Assembly: GCA_964482325.1 (NCBI GenBank)
Contig: CAYZXD010000006.1
Coordinates: 1 to 64,000 of the forward strand
Direction: 5' to 3'
From: CAYZJV01 sp964482325
Lineage (GTDB): Bacteria; Spirochaetota; Spirochaetia; Sphaerochaetales; Sphaerochaetaceae
DNA: 64,000 bases
The notes beneath the pieces were generated by a model, which was given only the letters and a program-made list of their open reading frames with translations, did not search any database and was not told the origin of the DNA. Every line of letters starts with the position of its first letter. Position 1 is the stretch's first letter. Shown here one piece after another: positions 45,015 to 53,154 of this stretch. Position numbers and translations under genes: made by a program.

Positions 45015-45545
45015 ATGAGAATTGCGATATCGGGGAAAAGTGGATGCGGCAATACAACTACAAGTACACTTGTAGCAGAGCGGCTTGGATTTCCGTTAAT
45101 CAATTTTACGTTCAGAAATCTGGCTCAGGAACGAGGTGTCGATTTCTGGGAATTCTGTCGCATGGCAGAACATGATGATTCGATCGATCGTGAACTCGAT
45201 ACTCGGCAGGTGGCAATGGCTATGGAACAGGAACATTGCGTGCTTGGTTCACGTCTTGCGATCTGGATGCTGAAGGATGCTGATGTGAAAATATATCTCA
45301 CTGCATCACCTGAAGAACGAGCAGCTCGTATTCTGAAGCGGGAGGGAGGCACATTCGATCAGCGATTGCGCCAAACGCTTGATCGGGATGCCAATGATAC
45401 GGCACGATACAAACGAATTTATGGTATTGATGATACCAAACCCGATGGCGCAGATCTGGTAATCCAGACCGATGAACTTACTTCGGATGCAGTTGCACAG
45501 ATCATTATTGATTATGTGCAGCAGCACCCTCGGATGACCCCCTAG
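45015..45545 (+). CDS. cmk: cytidylate kinase-like protein
   Basis: A 176-aa P-loop nucleoside monophosphate kinase, short like archaeal CMP kinases. The P-loop reads GKSGCGNTT: the position of the usual invariant Lys (GxxGxGK[ST]) is Asn 13, with a Lys only at position 8. Downstream RELDTRQVAMAMEQEHCVLGSRLAIWML and YLTASPEERAARILKREG (lid) match the cytidylate kinase group. Phosphorylation of CMP/dCMP is expected if the altered loop is functional. It occupies the place normally held by gmk between yicC and rpoZ. It has only a weak ribosome site (GGTGG). Confidence 0.75.
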   Translation: MRIAISGKSGCGNTTTSTLVAERLGFPLINFTFRNLAQERGVDFWEFCRMAEHDDSIDRELDTRQVAMAMEQEHCVLGSRLAIWMLKDADVKIYLTASPEERAARILKREGGTFDQRLRQTLDRDANDTARYKRIYGIDDTKPDGADLVIQTDELTSDAVAQIIIDYVQQHPRMTP

Positions 45546-45615
45546 GCAAACTGCCGGTATTTTAGTAGTATACTGCAGTTGCGATAACTGATCATCGCAT
45601 TTAAGGAGAAGCACT

Positions 45616-45813
45616 TTGAGCATTCCGTTAGACGAACTAATCGACAAAGAAAACAATGTGTATGAGATGACCTGTGTTGCCATCAGTATGGCGAATGTGC
45701 TGGCAGCGCATGGCGATCAGGAAATTGAGAATAACAACGGCAAAGTAGTATCCACGGTTCTGGAGAAGGTCCTGACGGAAGATGTTGAATATTCCGTTGA
45801 CGACAAGGAATAA
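45616..45813 (+). CDS. rpoZ: RNA polymerase omega subunit
   Basis: A 65-aa acidic protein. MSIPLDELIDKENNVYEMTCVAI matches the spirochaetal omega N-terminus. KVVSTVLEKVLTEDVEY near the C-terminus corresponds to the usual helix and strand. The TTG start is supported by AAGGAG seven bases upstream. A TATACT at 45569-45574 may be its own -10, but no good -35 is visible. Position after yicC and a nucleotide kinase is the conserved omega context. Its 3' end overlaps miaA by 32 bases. Confidence 0.75.
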   Translation: MSIPLDELIDKENNVYEMTCVAISMANVLAAHGDQEIENNNGKVVSTVLEKVLTEDVEYSVDDKE

Positions 45814-46714
45814 CCTCCTGGTTTTTCTATTCGGCCCTACCGGAGTCGGGAAGACTGAACTCTTACAGCACCTCTTCCCGCAGGGATGTGAAGTAGTCAA
45901 TGCCGATTCCAAACAGGTGTACCGCTACCTCGATATCGGGTCTGCCAAGCCGGACCCTGAGATTCTTGCACAGATTCCTCATCACCTCGTAAGTATTAAA
46001 GACCCCTGGGAACAGTTTTCCGTAGGGGAGTTTGTGCAGCTTGCCGACCAGGCATGCGCAGATATTCATCAACGGGGGAATGTCCCGGTTGTCTGTGGGG
46101 GGACTGCCTACTATTTTAAACATTTCTACTATGGACTGCCGAAATCGCCAAAAAGCGATCCTGAAATCCGCCAACGGGTTGCCCAGCTATGTGAAGAGCA
46201 CGGAGCTGCGTGGTGCTATGACTATCTTCGTCAGGTTGATCCACTCTCTGCAGAGAAAATCCATCCATCAGATATCTATCGCATCACTCGCGCATTGGAA
46301 GTTTATGAAACTTCCGGGCGACCACTTTCGAGTTATCAGGTTCCTGATACCGCCAGAGGTGGCATGAAACCACTGATCATCGGATTACATCGTGACCGTG
46401 ATGAGCTGAATAAGCGGATAGAACTTCGGGTGAATGCAATGTTTGATGCCGGTCTGGAAGAGGAATTTGCCCATCTGCTGAAGATGGGAGCTCAAGAGGA
46501 TTGGCCGGGTATGCAGGGAATCGGATATCGGGAATTCTTTCTCGCGCAGCACGATCTTTCCATGAGCCGCTCTGATGTGCAACAGCTTATCGTGCAAAAC
46601 AGCAGACGATATGCGAAGCGTCAGATGACGTTCTTTTCCCGTCTTGATCCGGTGCATTGGGTCCATCCCGATGATATCGGTACTTTGGAACAGCTTATTG
46701 CCCCGTTTATATAA
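45782..46714 (+). CDS. miaA: tRNA dimethylallyltransferase
   Basis: A 310-aa enzyme that prenylates A37 of UNN-reading tRNAs. P-loop FLFGPTGVGKTELL, NADSKQVYRYLDIGSAKP, PVVCGGTAYYFKHFYYGLP and MQGIGYREFF are diagnostic. The start is uncertain: the ATG at 45782 lies inside rpoZ with a weak ribosome site, and a TTG at 45797 is possible; only about ten residues are affected. It ends convergently, overlapping the next leftward gene by eight bases. Confidence 0.93.
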   Translation: MLNIPLTTRNNLLVFLFGPTGVGKTELLQHLFPQGCEVVNADSKQVYRYLDIGSAKPDPEILAQIPHHLVSIKDPWEQFSVGEFVQLADQACADIHQRGNVPVVCGGTAYYFKHFYYGLPKSPKSDPEIRQRVAQLCEEHGAAWCYDYLRQVDPLSAEKIHPSDIYRITRALEVYETSGRPLSSYQVPDTARGGMKPLIIGLHRDRDELNKRIELRVNAMFDAGLEEEFAHLLKMGAQEDWPGMQGIGYREFFLAQHDLSMSRSDVQQLIVQNSRRYAKRQMTFFSRLDPVHWVHPDDIGTLEQLIAPFI

Positions 46715-48101
46715 CCGGTACTTCGATCATTTGAAGAACCTGTGATTCCCTTCTGATGATATCGGTGATGAGATAGTAGCCTTTTTCATTCGAGAGGACA
46801 AACTCAGTCGCCTGCTGTATCACCTGCAGAGGTAATACCGAGGTGTCCGACTCATCGGGTACGGGATAATAGAGAAGATATTCTGCAAGATACCGATCAT
46901 CGTCCAGTTGGGTAAGGTGCAGATCGGTATTGCCGTAGATAAAAGTTCCCGCCTCAATTGCAGGTTTTCCCGAAGCAATCCATTGATCGGCTGGAATAAC
47001 CGACTCTTTTCCTTCATAAGCCTGACGAACTTTGCTGTTCACAAAAAGTGAAGATACCTCAGTTTCAAATGGGTTATGCACCCGCCGGGCAAGTGGTGCA
47101 CTCATTTTTTGTGCATCAAGTTCGTTTTGCGCGGCAAAAAACGCACTCACAACAGCCTCTGGGGGGAAATCGGCGGTGTATGGTTTTTGCATCGCTCGAG
47201 TGAGGATACTTACTCCGATAGAGACTACCAGGATAGCAATGAACAGTCCGGTTGCCAGTACTGCGCCATGTTTGCGCAAAAACCGTCGGCGATCAGATCG
47301 AACACGTTGTTTTTCTCTGAAGCGTGCTGCTGATTCAGGTTCAGATAGCTGCGTTTCGTTGCAATTCCATTGAAAAGACGCTGTTTCCGCGAGAAACCAA
47401 TTCAGATTTTCTTCTGCGCGATATGCTGCTGAGACCAGTTCCCGTTGCTGTTGCATATTCAGTGCTAAGGTTTGATCTATCCACTGGGCAAAATCGGCAT
47501 CCTGCAGGAAATTGCGTAGGTGTAACGGAATATGACGAAACCGATCTTCGCGTACCTCACTTCGTTCATACGGTGCTTCTGTTGTTGCCGCAAGATAGAG
47601 GAATTGGACAAACTGATGGCATAGACCGAAGGGACGTTCAATATTTGGTTTCATAAATCGTGTCACGTGAATCTGCTTAGTCTCATCACTTGCACCAAAA
47701 AGGATCATATGGGAAAGTTCCTGCGGTAATACCAGCACTCCATGATCCGGGAGAAAGAAGATTCTCCATGTCTCGATGATCCCCTGATCAGGATGAACAA
47801 AGTCTTTCGGAAGTCTCTGCAAAGCATCGGCCAATTCGCGCAACCGCATCAAGGCATCAGGGCGTAACGTGGTCGTAATACGGGTAAAAGGAAGCAATTC
47901 AATGTAGGGGAAATCGATATAACGAAATCCATCACGGTCCTGTATACCGGTATAATACACCGGTTCAACCGTAGATGCGGTTACCACATAGGCGGCAGCC
48001 TTTTCCCCGGAGAAAAGCTGACGGGAAAGCGAGCCGGATGCCTCACCGATGCAAATCCTCGTAACCTGTTTCCCCTGATATACAATGGTTATGTCGTCCA
48101 C
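46707..48101 (-). CDS. hypothetical single-pass membrane protein, 464 aa
   Basis: I do not recognise the family. The N-terminal 270 residues are soluble. A basic stretch (RVRSDRRRFLRK) precedes one membrane segment (about 287-310: LATGLFIAILVVSIGVSIL). The C-terminal 150 residues would lie outside the inner membrane (YTADFPPEAVVSAFFAAQNELDAQKM). Such a layout suggests sensing or anchoring. It overlaps the rqcH stop by 13 bases and is the last gene of the folC-rqcH operon. Confidence 0.65.
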   Translation of the reverse strand: MDDITIVYQGKQVTRICIGEASGSLSRQLFSGEKAAAYVVTASTVEPVYYTGIQDRDGFRYIDFPYIELLPFTRITTTLRPDALMRLRELADALQRLPKDFVHPDQGIIETWRIFFLPDHGVLVLPQELSHMILFGASDETKQIHVTRFMKPNIERPFGLCHQFVQFLYLAATTEAPYERSEVREDRFRHIPLHLRNFLQDADFAQWIDQTLALNMQQQRELVSAAYRAEENLNWFLAETASFQWNCNETQLSEPESAARFREKQRVRSDRRRFLRKHGAVLATGLFIAILVVSIGVSILTRAMQKPYTADFPPEAVVSAFFAAQNELDAQKMSAPLARRVHNPFETEVSSLFVNSKVRQAYEGKESVIPADQWIASGKPAIEAGTFIYGNTDLHLTQLDDDRYLAEYLLYYPVPDESDTSVLPLQVIQQATEFVLSNEKGYYLITDIIRRESQVLQMIEVPVI

Positions 48102-49534
48102 GGTTGTTCTCCCGATCGCTGCTGAGCAAAAAGTCTTTTCAGGCGATCATCATCAAGTTCAATGGTAATATTTTTTTCCTGTGTAGGAAGTACGAGTCCA
48201 GCTTTTCCCCCCTTCGGACGTTTCAGGTACTTTACCTGAGTCACATACAGATCAGCCTTTCGCGCCGCTTTTGCCTGAGAAAACAACAGCGCGAGGTTCC
48301 CTGCATCAAGAAGGGTTTCCAGCGGAATGCTTTTCCCCGATTTTCCTTTGATAATGACATATCCTCCAGGTACATCACGGGTATGGAGCCACCAATCATT
48401 TCCTTTTGCCCACCTGCGCAGCAACAGATCATTCTCCTTGGCATTTCTTCCTACGAGCAAGGTGAAAATTGATGAGGTGAACTGCAGTCCGGGTGCCTGC
48501 GCGTAGGGAAGCGACTGTTGCGGGGCTGCCTGACTCTCATGGGCAAGCTCTTTTTTCAGTGCCGCTGGATCTATCGATTCCTGATCGAGTAATCGATCAT
48601 AATGATGGGTAATCTGGTCAAGCTGCTCGGTGAGCTCTGCAATGCGTGCAATAGCTCGTTCATAGGCAACCTTTCCCTTCTGATATTGACGATAGTATGA
48701 TGCGATATTTTCTCCTGCCGTGCGGGATGGATCCAATTCAATGGTCACCTGGTTTCCCTGGTTAAAATCGGGTACTTGTACCCACTCCTGGTGCGGTTGT
48801 ATGAGGTGAGCTGAAGCTGACAACAGATCACCGCTGAGGCGGAACGAGTCAAAGTCCGCTTGATGGGTCGCAGTTTCCTTTGCAGTCCGTAGTTCATGAT
48901 TAAGCTGGGCCAGCTGCTCATCCCGTAGCTGTGCTACCTGTGCAACCAGATGATCAAGATCACTTTCTGAAGATGCAGTATATGATTGTTCGATATATGA
49001 GTTGAATGTCTGTCCTGATGGATAATCTCGTATGGGAAATTCCTTATATGGAACTTCTGAAATCACAAGCTGTTTTCCTGCAATTTCTTCACGTTTTGGT
49101 CTGCGAAGGAGCACTTCACGGATGATCAAAGACGCATCACAGACAAACACATTGGCTCCCGGTCCACTGAAGAACCGATGGATCAGCTGTAGGGGTTGTC
49201 CCCCCCGTTGGATATTCCAGATCAGGATACGATCAGGTACCGGCTGGTTTACCCCGATAATTTTCCCACCCTCTACATGAGCACGCAGATACTGAATGAA
49301 TCGTTGCAGTTTAGGTGTCTTTTTTCTTCGATAGATACTCGGTGAACCCGTGATTCGATGAATTCGGGCCTGGGGTGTGCCGACTTCCACATACAGTTGC
49401 CAGAACCCTGCCTGGGGATGATGCAGTTCCCACACTAGGGCGTGGAAACCGATTTGGTGTACGCGTTGGATCAGGCTTCCCTCGAGGGGGAGTTCACTGA
49501 CGATCAGCGCAATTTCCTGCCAGTTCAGGGGCAT
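48089..49534 (-). CDS. rqcH: RqcH/NFACT-family protein
   Basis: A 481-aa NFACT protein. NFACT-N (PLNWQEIALIVSELPLEGSLIQRVHQ; EGGKIIGVNQPVPDRIL) is followed by a coiled-coil middle (about 240-350) and NFACT-R (NDWWLHTRDVPGGYVIIKG; AARKADLYVTQVKYLKRPKGGKAGLV). RqcH binds stalled 50S subunits and adds alanine tails to nascent chains; in other species the family was called fibronectin-binding. The ATG at 49534 is set by GGAGG inside the end of folC, whose stop it overlaps by 10 bases. It is shorter than the typical 550-590 aa. Confidence 0.85.
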   Translation of the reverse strand: MPLNWQEIALIVSELPLEGSLIQRVHQIGFHALVWELHHPQAGFWQLYVEVGTPQARIHRITGSPSIYRRKKTPKLQRFIQYLRAHVEGGKIIGVNQPVPDRILIWNIQRGGQPLQLIHRFFSGPGANVFVCDASLIIREVLLRRPKREEIAGKQLVISEVPYKEFPIRDYPSGQTFNSYIEQSYTASSESDLDHLVAQVAQLRDEQLAQLNHELRTAKETATHQADFDSFRLSGDLLSASAHLIQPHQEWVQVPDFNQGNQVTIELDPSRTAGENIASYYRQYQKGKVAYERAIARIAELTEQLDQITHHYDRLLDQESIDPAALKKELAHESQAAPQQSLPYAQAPGLQFTSSIFTLLVGRNAKENDLLLRRWAKGNDWWLHTRDVPGGYVIIKGKSGKSIPLETLLDAGNLALLFSQAKAARKADLYVTQVKYLKRPKGGKAGLVLPTQEKNITIELDDDRLKRLFAQQRSGEQPWTT

Positions 49535-50901
49535 GCAGCCACCTCCGGGGTTTCTTCTTCGAGTGTAGTAGTGTAGGCACGAACCAGTTCTCCTCCCAGA
49601 TAAAAAGAACCCGTACACAAAATAGCATGAGTCTTTTCCGTACGTGTACGGGCAAGATTCAGCGCATCTTCAGGATCGATGACCAGATACAGTTCCGGCG
49701 CATTTCGCATCCCTTCGATTTCCTGTTGCATCAGGCGATATAACCCCTCTGGATCGCTTTTTTTGAACGTGCCCGGACGACTGATGATAATGCGGTCGAA
49801 GAGCGGGAGCAGCAGTTGGGTCATATGGTGATGATCTTTCCCTTCCAGGGCTCCGTAGATAACGGTATTGCCCTGATTCCCATAGAGTTGTGTGAATGAG
49901 TTGAGCAGGTGCCGCAAGCTTTCGACCGTGTGAGCGCCGTCGATAATCATCGGTGGGTCGGCACCCAGCATTTGCATTCTCCCCGGGAGTACTGCTGTTT
50001 CGAGTGCCCGTTCTGTGGTTCCCGGAACATATTGGCCGATGGTTTTCAGAACCAAAAGCGCGAGAGCACAGTTTTCTGCCTGTACTTCACCGCGCATTGC
50101 CAGACGCAATTCTGTACGATCACCTTTTGTCCACTCAATACAGACATGCTCCCCATCGGTTCTGGTTTTGGTGGCTAATGCTTCAACCTCTACCTCCAGA
50201 TCGTACAACCTGCTCTGTTGAACCGCAGATTCCGCGACAAATACCGCCCGTGCATCTTCTGGCTGCCGGGAAAGAAAAACCGGAACTCCCGGTTTTATAA
50301 TTTTTGATTTTTCTATGGCTATGAGTTCTATGGTATTACCCAGAATTGCCGTATGTTCAAGTTCGATGGGAGTTATCACCGAAGCTGCTGGACCAATGGT
50401 GTTCGTAGCATCAAGCCTGCCCCCGAGACCCGTCTCAATGACCGCCCAGGTGCAACCGGTTAACGAAAACAACAGAAACGCAAATGCGGTGTACAACTCA
50501 AACGCAGTAGGATCGGCAGTACCCCATTCATCGACAAACTGAAAGCCTTCCATCCGTTCGAGAAGTACCTGAGCTGCATTGATCAGATCTTCTTCACGAA
50601 AAAAAGAACCACTGAGGGTAAATCGTTCCCGATAATTGACAAGATGCGGTGAGGTATACAACCCGGTTTTATGACCTGCAGCCCTCAATCCTTGCGCGAT
50701 AAATGCTGCAGTGGAACCTTTCCCCTTGGAGCCGGCAATATGGATCGATGTAAAATCGTGTTGAGGATTTCCTATGTAATGCAACAGGGCATGCATCCGA
50801 TCAAGACGATACATCCGAGCGGTGTACCCATCGGTTTTCTTTTCCAGATTCGCAAATGATTCCATGTAGAGACAGAATTGATCAAAGTCGCAAAATTGCA
50901 T
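49525..50901 (-). CDS. folC: folylpolyglutamate/dihydrofolate synthase
   Basis: A 458-aa Mur-like ligase that adds glutamate to folates. ATP loop HIAGSKGKGSTAAFIAQGL, GLYTSPHLVNYRERFTL, ETGLGGRLDATNTIGP, ITPIELEHTAILGNTIELIAIEKSKIIKPGVPV and MIIDGAHTVESLRHL are characteristic. The most upstream ATG (50901) has no ribosome site and lies six bases from the promoter's -10; a second in-frame ATG 12 codons later also lacks one. First gene of a leftward operon with rqcH. Confidence 0.92.
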   Translation of the reverse strand: MQFCDFDQFCLYMESFANLEKKTDGYTARMYRLDRMHALLHYIGNPQHDFTSIHIAGSKGKGSTAAFIAQGLRAAGHKTGLYTSPHLVNYRERFTLSGSFFREEDLINAAQVLLERMEGFQFVDEWGTADPTAFELYTAFAFLLFSLTGCTWAVIETGLGGRLDATNTIGPAASVITPIELEHTAILGNTIELIAIEKSKIIKPGVPVFLSRQPEDARAVFVAESAVQQSRLYDLEVEVEALATKTRTDGEHVCIEWTKGDRTELRLAMRGEVQAENCALALLVLKTIGQYVPGTTERALETAVLPGRMQMLGADPPMIIDGAHTVESLRHLLNSFTQLYGNQGNTVIYGALEGKDHHHMTQLLLPLFDRIIISRPGTFKKSDPEGLYRLMQQEIEGMRNAPELYLVIDPEDALNLARTRTEKTHAILCTGSFYLGGELVRAYTTTLEEETPEVAACP

Positions 50902-50907
50902 GCGGTT

Positions 50908-50936
50908 ACTGTAATGCAGGCCAATTTTTTGGTCAA
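50908..50936 (-). promoter_or_regulatory. folC promoter
   Basis: TTGACC (50931-50936), 17 bases, TACAGT (50908-50913) on the minus strand, ending six bases before the ATG. A leaderless transcript is predicted. Confidence 0.62.
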
Positions 50937-50994
50937 TGCAGTCATTCCTGTATATGACAGGTTGACAGGATGCGACATGATGTAAATTAATGAC

Positions 50995-51023
50995 TTGTGT
51001 TTACTGGTCCAAGGATTTATGAT
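50995..51023 (+). promoter_or_regulatory. candidate promoter of the first acyl-CoA ligase
   Basis: TTGTGT (50995-51000), 17 bases, TATGAT (51018-51023). The start of transcription near 51030 would place the following palindrome in the 5' leader. Confidence 0.5.
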
Positions 51024-51052
51024 GTGAAGCAGTATCACTGAAAGAAACGAAC

Positions 51053-51068
51053 GTGTACGATCGTACAC
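51053..51068. promoter_or_regulatory. 16-base perfect palindrome before the acyl-CoA ligase
   Basis: GTGTACGATCGTACAC reads the same on both strands and ends three bases before the ribosome site. Its position between the promoter and the start suits a dimeric repressor, for example a TetR-type fatty-acid regulator (inference). Confidence 0.6.
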
Positions 51069-51083
51069 TATGGAGGTATGCAT

Positions 51084-52829
51084 ATGGCGTCAACAGGAAA
51101 GAAACCTTGGGATTTTTTGGATGAATACCGGGGAACGGACTTTACGGGAACATGGCCGACAATTCCACAAATGTTCTCAATTACCAGCAAACGCTATCCT
51201 GACAACATCTGTTTTACCGCGTTTGCTCCAAATGAGTTGCGACTTACCTATGCGCAGGCGTTGGAGAAGGTCCTGCAGACAGCTGATTATCTGGTAGAGG
51301 CGGGAGTAGGTCCCGATGACAAGGTGGCTGTCACCGGGAAAAATAGTCCGGAGTGGGCGGTAGCATATCTGGCTACCCTGTTCGCCGGGGCCATAGTGGT
51401 TCCACTCGATTATCAGCTGACGGACAAGGAGATGGATTTCCTCATGACCTTTGCCGGAGTCAAGCATCTCTTTATCGATGCGGAACGCATTGATGCAGTC
51501 GATACTGATGGGTCAGTCGGATTGCAGGAAAAAATTTCTCTTGAACCGAACCATGATAACTATATTTTCACCAAGAAAGCAAAAAAAGCACAGAAGCGGC
51601 ATCAGGTGACAGAAAACGATCTTGCTGCGATTCTCTTCACCAGCGGTACCACCGGTAATCCGAAGGGTGTTATGCTTACCCATCAGAATTTGGTTGCCGA
51701 TTGTTACCTTTCCCAGTCCTACATGAATCTCTATCCCACCGATGTATTTTATGCACTGTTGCCGATTCATCACTCATATACCATGCTTGCCGTGTTCATT
51801 GAGGCCATTTCGGTGGGAGCTGAAATCGTATTCGGCAAGAAACTCATTGTCAGTCAGATTCTCAAGGAACTGAAACAGGGGAAAGTCACGATGTTCCTTG
51901 CAGTCCCCATGTTGTTCAACAAGATGCTGAAGGGACTGATGAACGGTATCAAGGAGAAGGGTATTGTGGTGTACGGCCTGATCCGTTTCCTGATGAGTGT
52001 CAGCGGACTGATCAAAAAAGTGTTTAAGGTGAATCCTGGTCATAAGATGTTCCACGGTATTCTATCGAAACTCTCTATGGAGAATATCCGCATCTGCATC
52101 AGCGGGGGAGGACCACTTCCATCCTCAACGTTCAAGCTGTTCAATCAGCTGGGTATCGATTTTGTCCAGGGATATGGGCTCACAGAGACCAGTCCCATTA
52201 TCACCCTCAATCCTGTCTATGCCTATAATGAGAACTCGGTAGGGAAAATCGTACCGCAAACTGAGATGAAGATTCTCGATCCCGATTCCCGGAAGATCGG
52301 AGAAATTATGGTCAAAGGCCCGATGGTGATGCAGGGATATTATAAAAACCAGGAAGCTACCGATGAAGTGCTCGATAAGGATGGCTGGCTGCGAACGGGT
52401 GATGCCGGATACATTGATGCCAATCGATATGTGTATCTGACGGGAAGGAAGAAGTCCTTGATCGTAACTGAGGGCGGCAAGAATGTATTCCCGGAAGAGA
52501 TCGAAGATATGTTCCAGCTGTATGATGAAATTGATCAGATTTGTGTTTTGGGCTATCTCGTAGACAAGAAAGCAAAGAGTGAAGGGATACGAGCCATCGT
52601 ACATCCTACCGATAAATTTGCTGAGGAGATGGCAAAAGAGACTCCTGATGCTGCACAACGTGCCGAAAAAATGCTTGCTCATATGCAGGAAATTGTGAAC
52701 AAGGTCAATAAGGAGCTACTGCCCTACAAGCGGATTACCCGACTTACCATCGCAGATGAACCGCTTGAAATGACCAGTACCAAGAAGATCAAGCGCCACG
52801 TGGTTGCCGAAGTCTATCAGGATCGGTAG
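51084..52829 (+). CDS. AMP-forming long-chain acyl-CoA synthetase-like ligase
   Basis: A 581-aa ANL-superfamily adenylating enzyme. It shows the P-loop LFTSGTTGNPKGVMLTH, GYGLTETSPIITLNP, the AMP motif DGWLRTGDAGYIDANRYVYLTGRKKSLIV and the C-terminal lysine region in MTSTKKIKRHVV. It would activate fatty acids, perhaps for lipid synthesis from scavenged acids. GGAGG at 51072-51076 fits ATG 51084; an ATG two codons earlier is too close. A paralogue lies at 60711. It is followed 10 bases later by yhbY. Confidence 0.88.
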   Translation: MASTGKKPWDFLDEYRGTDFTGTWPTIPQMFSITSKRYPDNICFTAFAPNELRLTYAQALEKVLQTADYLVEAGVGPDDKVAVTGKNSPEWAVAYLATLFAGAIVVPLDYQLTDKEMDFLMTFAGVKHLFIDAERIDAVDTDGSVGLQEKISLEPNHDNYIFTKKAKKAQKRHQVTENDLAAILFTSGTTGNPKGVMLTHQNLVADCYLSQSYMNLYPTDVFYALLPIHHSYTMLAVFIEAISVGAEIVFGKKLIVSQILKELKQGKVTMFLAVPMLFNKMLKGLMNGIKEKGIVVYGLIRFLMSVSGLIKKVFKVNPGHKMFHGILSKLSMENIRICISGGGPLPSSTFKLFNQLGIDFVQGYGLTETSPIITLNPVYAYNENSVGKIVPQTEMKILDPDSRKIGEIMVKGPMVMQGYYKNQEATDEVLDKDGWLRTGDAGYIDANRYVYLTGRKKSLIVTEGGKNVFPEEIEDMFQLYDEIDQICVLGYLVDKKAKSEGIRAIVHPTDKFAEEMAKETPDAAQRAEKMLAHMQEIVNKVNKELLPYKRITRLTIADEPLEMTSTKKIKRHVVAEVYQDR

Positions 52830-52839
52830 TATAGGCGCT

Positions 52840-53154
52840 ATGAACAGCGCAACGCGAAATTTTTTACGCCGGAGAGCCCATGAGCTTCAACCGGTGGTTA
52901 TGGTAGGCAAACAGGGCGGTGATGAGCGTGTCTCTCACGCCCTTGATGAGGCTCTTCGTGCCCATGAACTGGTGAAGATCCGTTTTCAGGATTTCCACGA
53001 TGAGCTCAGAGCAATCGCTGAAGATCTTGCCTCGTCGGTCAATGCAGAGGTGGTCTCAATTGTAGGCCACACTGCTGTTATGTTTCGACAGAATCCTGAT
53101 GAACAGCAGCAACTCATCCACATTCCGAAAAGTATCTTGAGGAGACCCTCATGA
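52840..53154 (+). CDS. yhbY: CRM-domain RNA-binding protein, ribosome assembly
   Basis: A 104-aa protein of the CRS1-YhbY domain. RNFLRRRAHELQPVVMVGKQGGDERV has the GxxG-like RNA-binding loop VGKQG, then ALRAHELVKIRF and VVSIVGHTAVMFRQN as in YhbY, which binds pre-50S particles. The ribosome site is weak. It follows the ligase gene closely and overlaps the dehydrogenase start by ATGA, so all three are probably cotranscribed. Confidence 0.9.
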   Translation: MNSATRNFLRRRAHELQPVVMVGKQGGDERVSHALDEALRAHELVKIRFQDFHDELRAIAEDLASSVNAEVVSIVGHTAVMFRQNPDEQQQLIHIPKSILRRPS

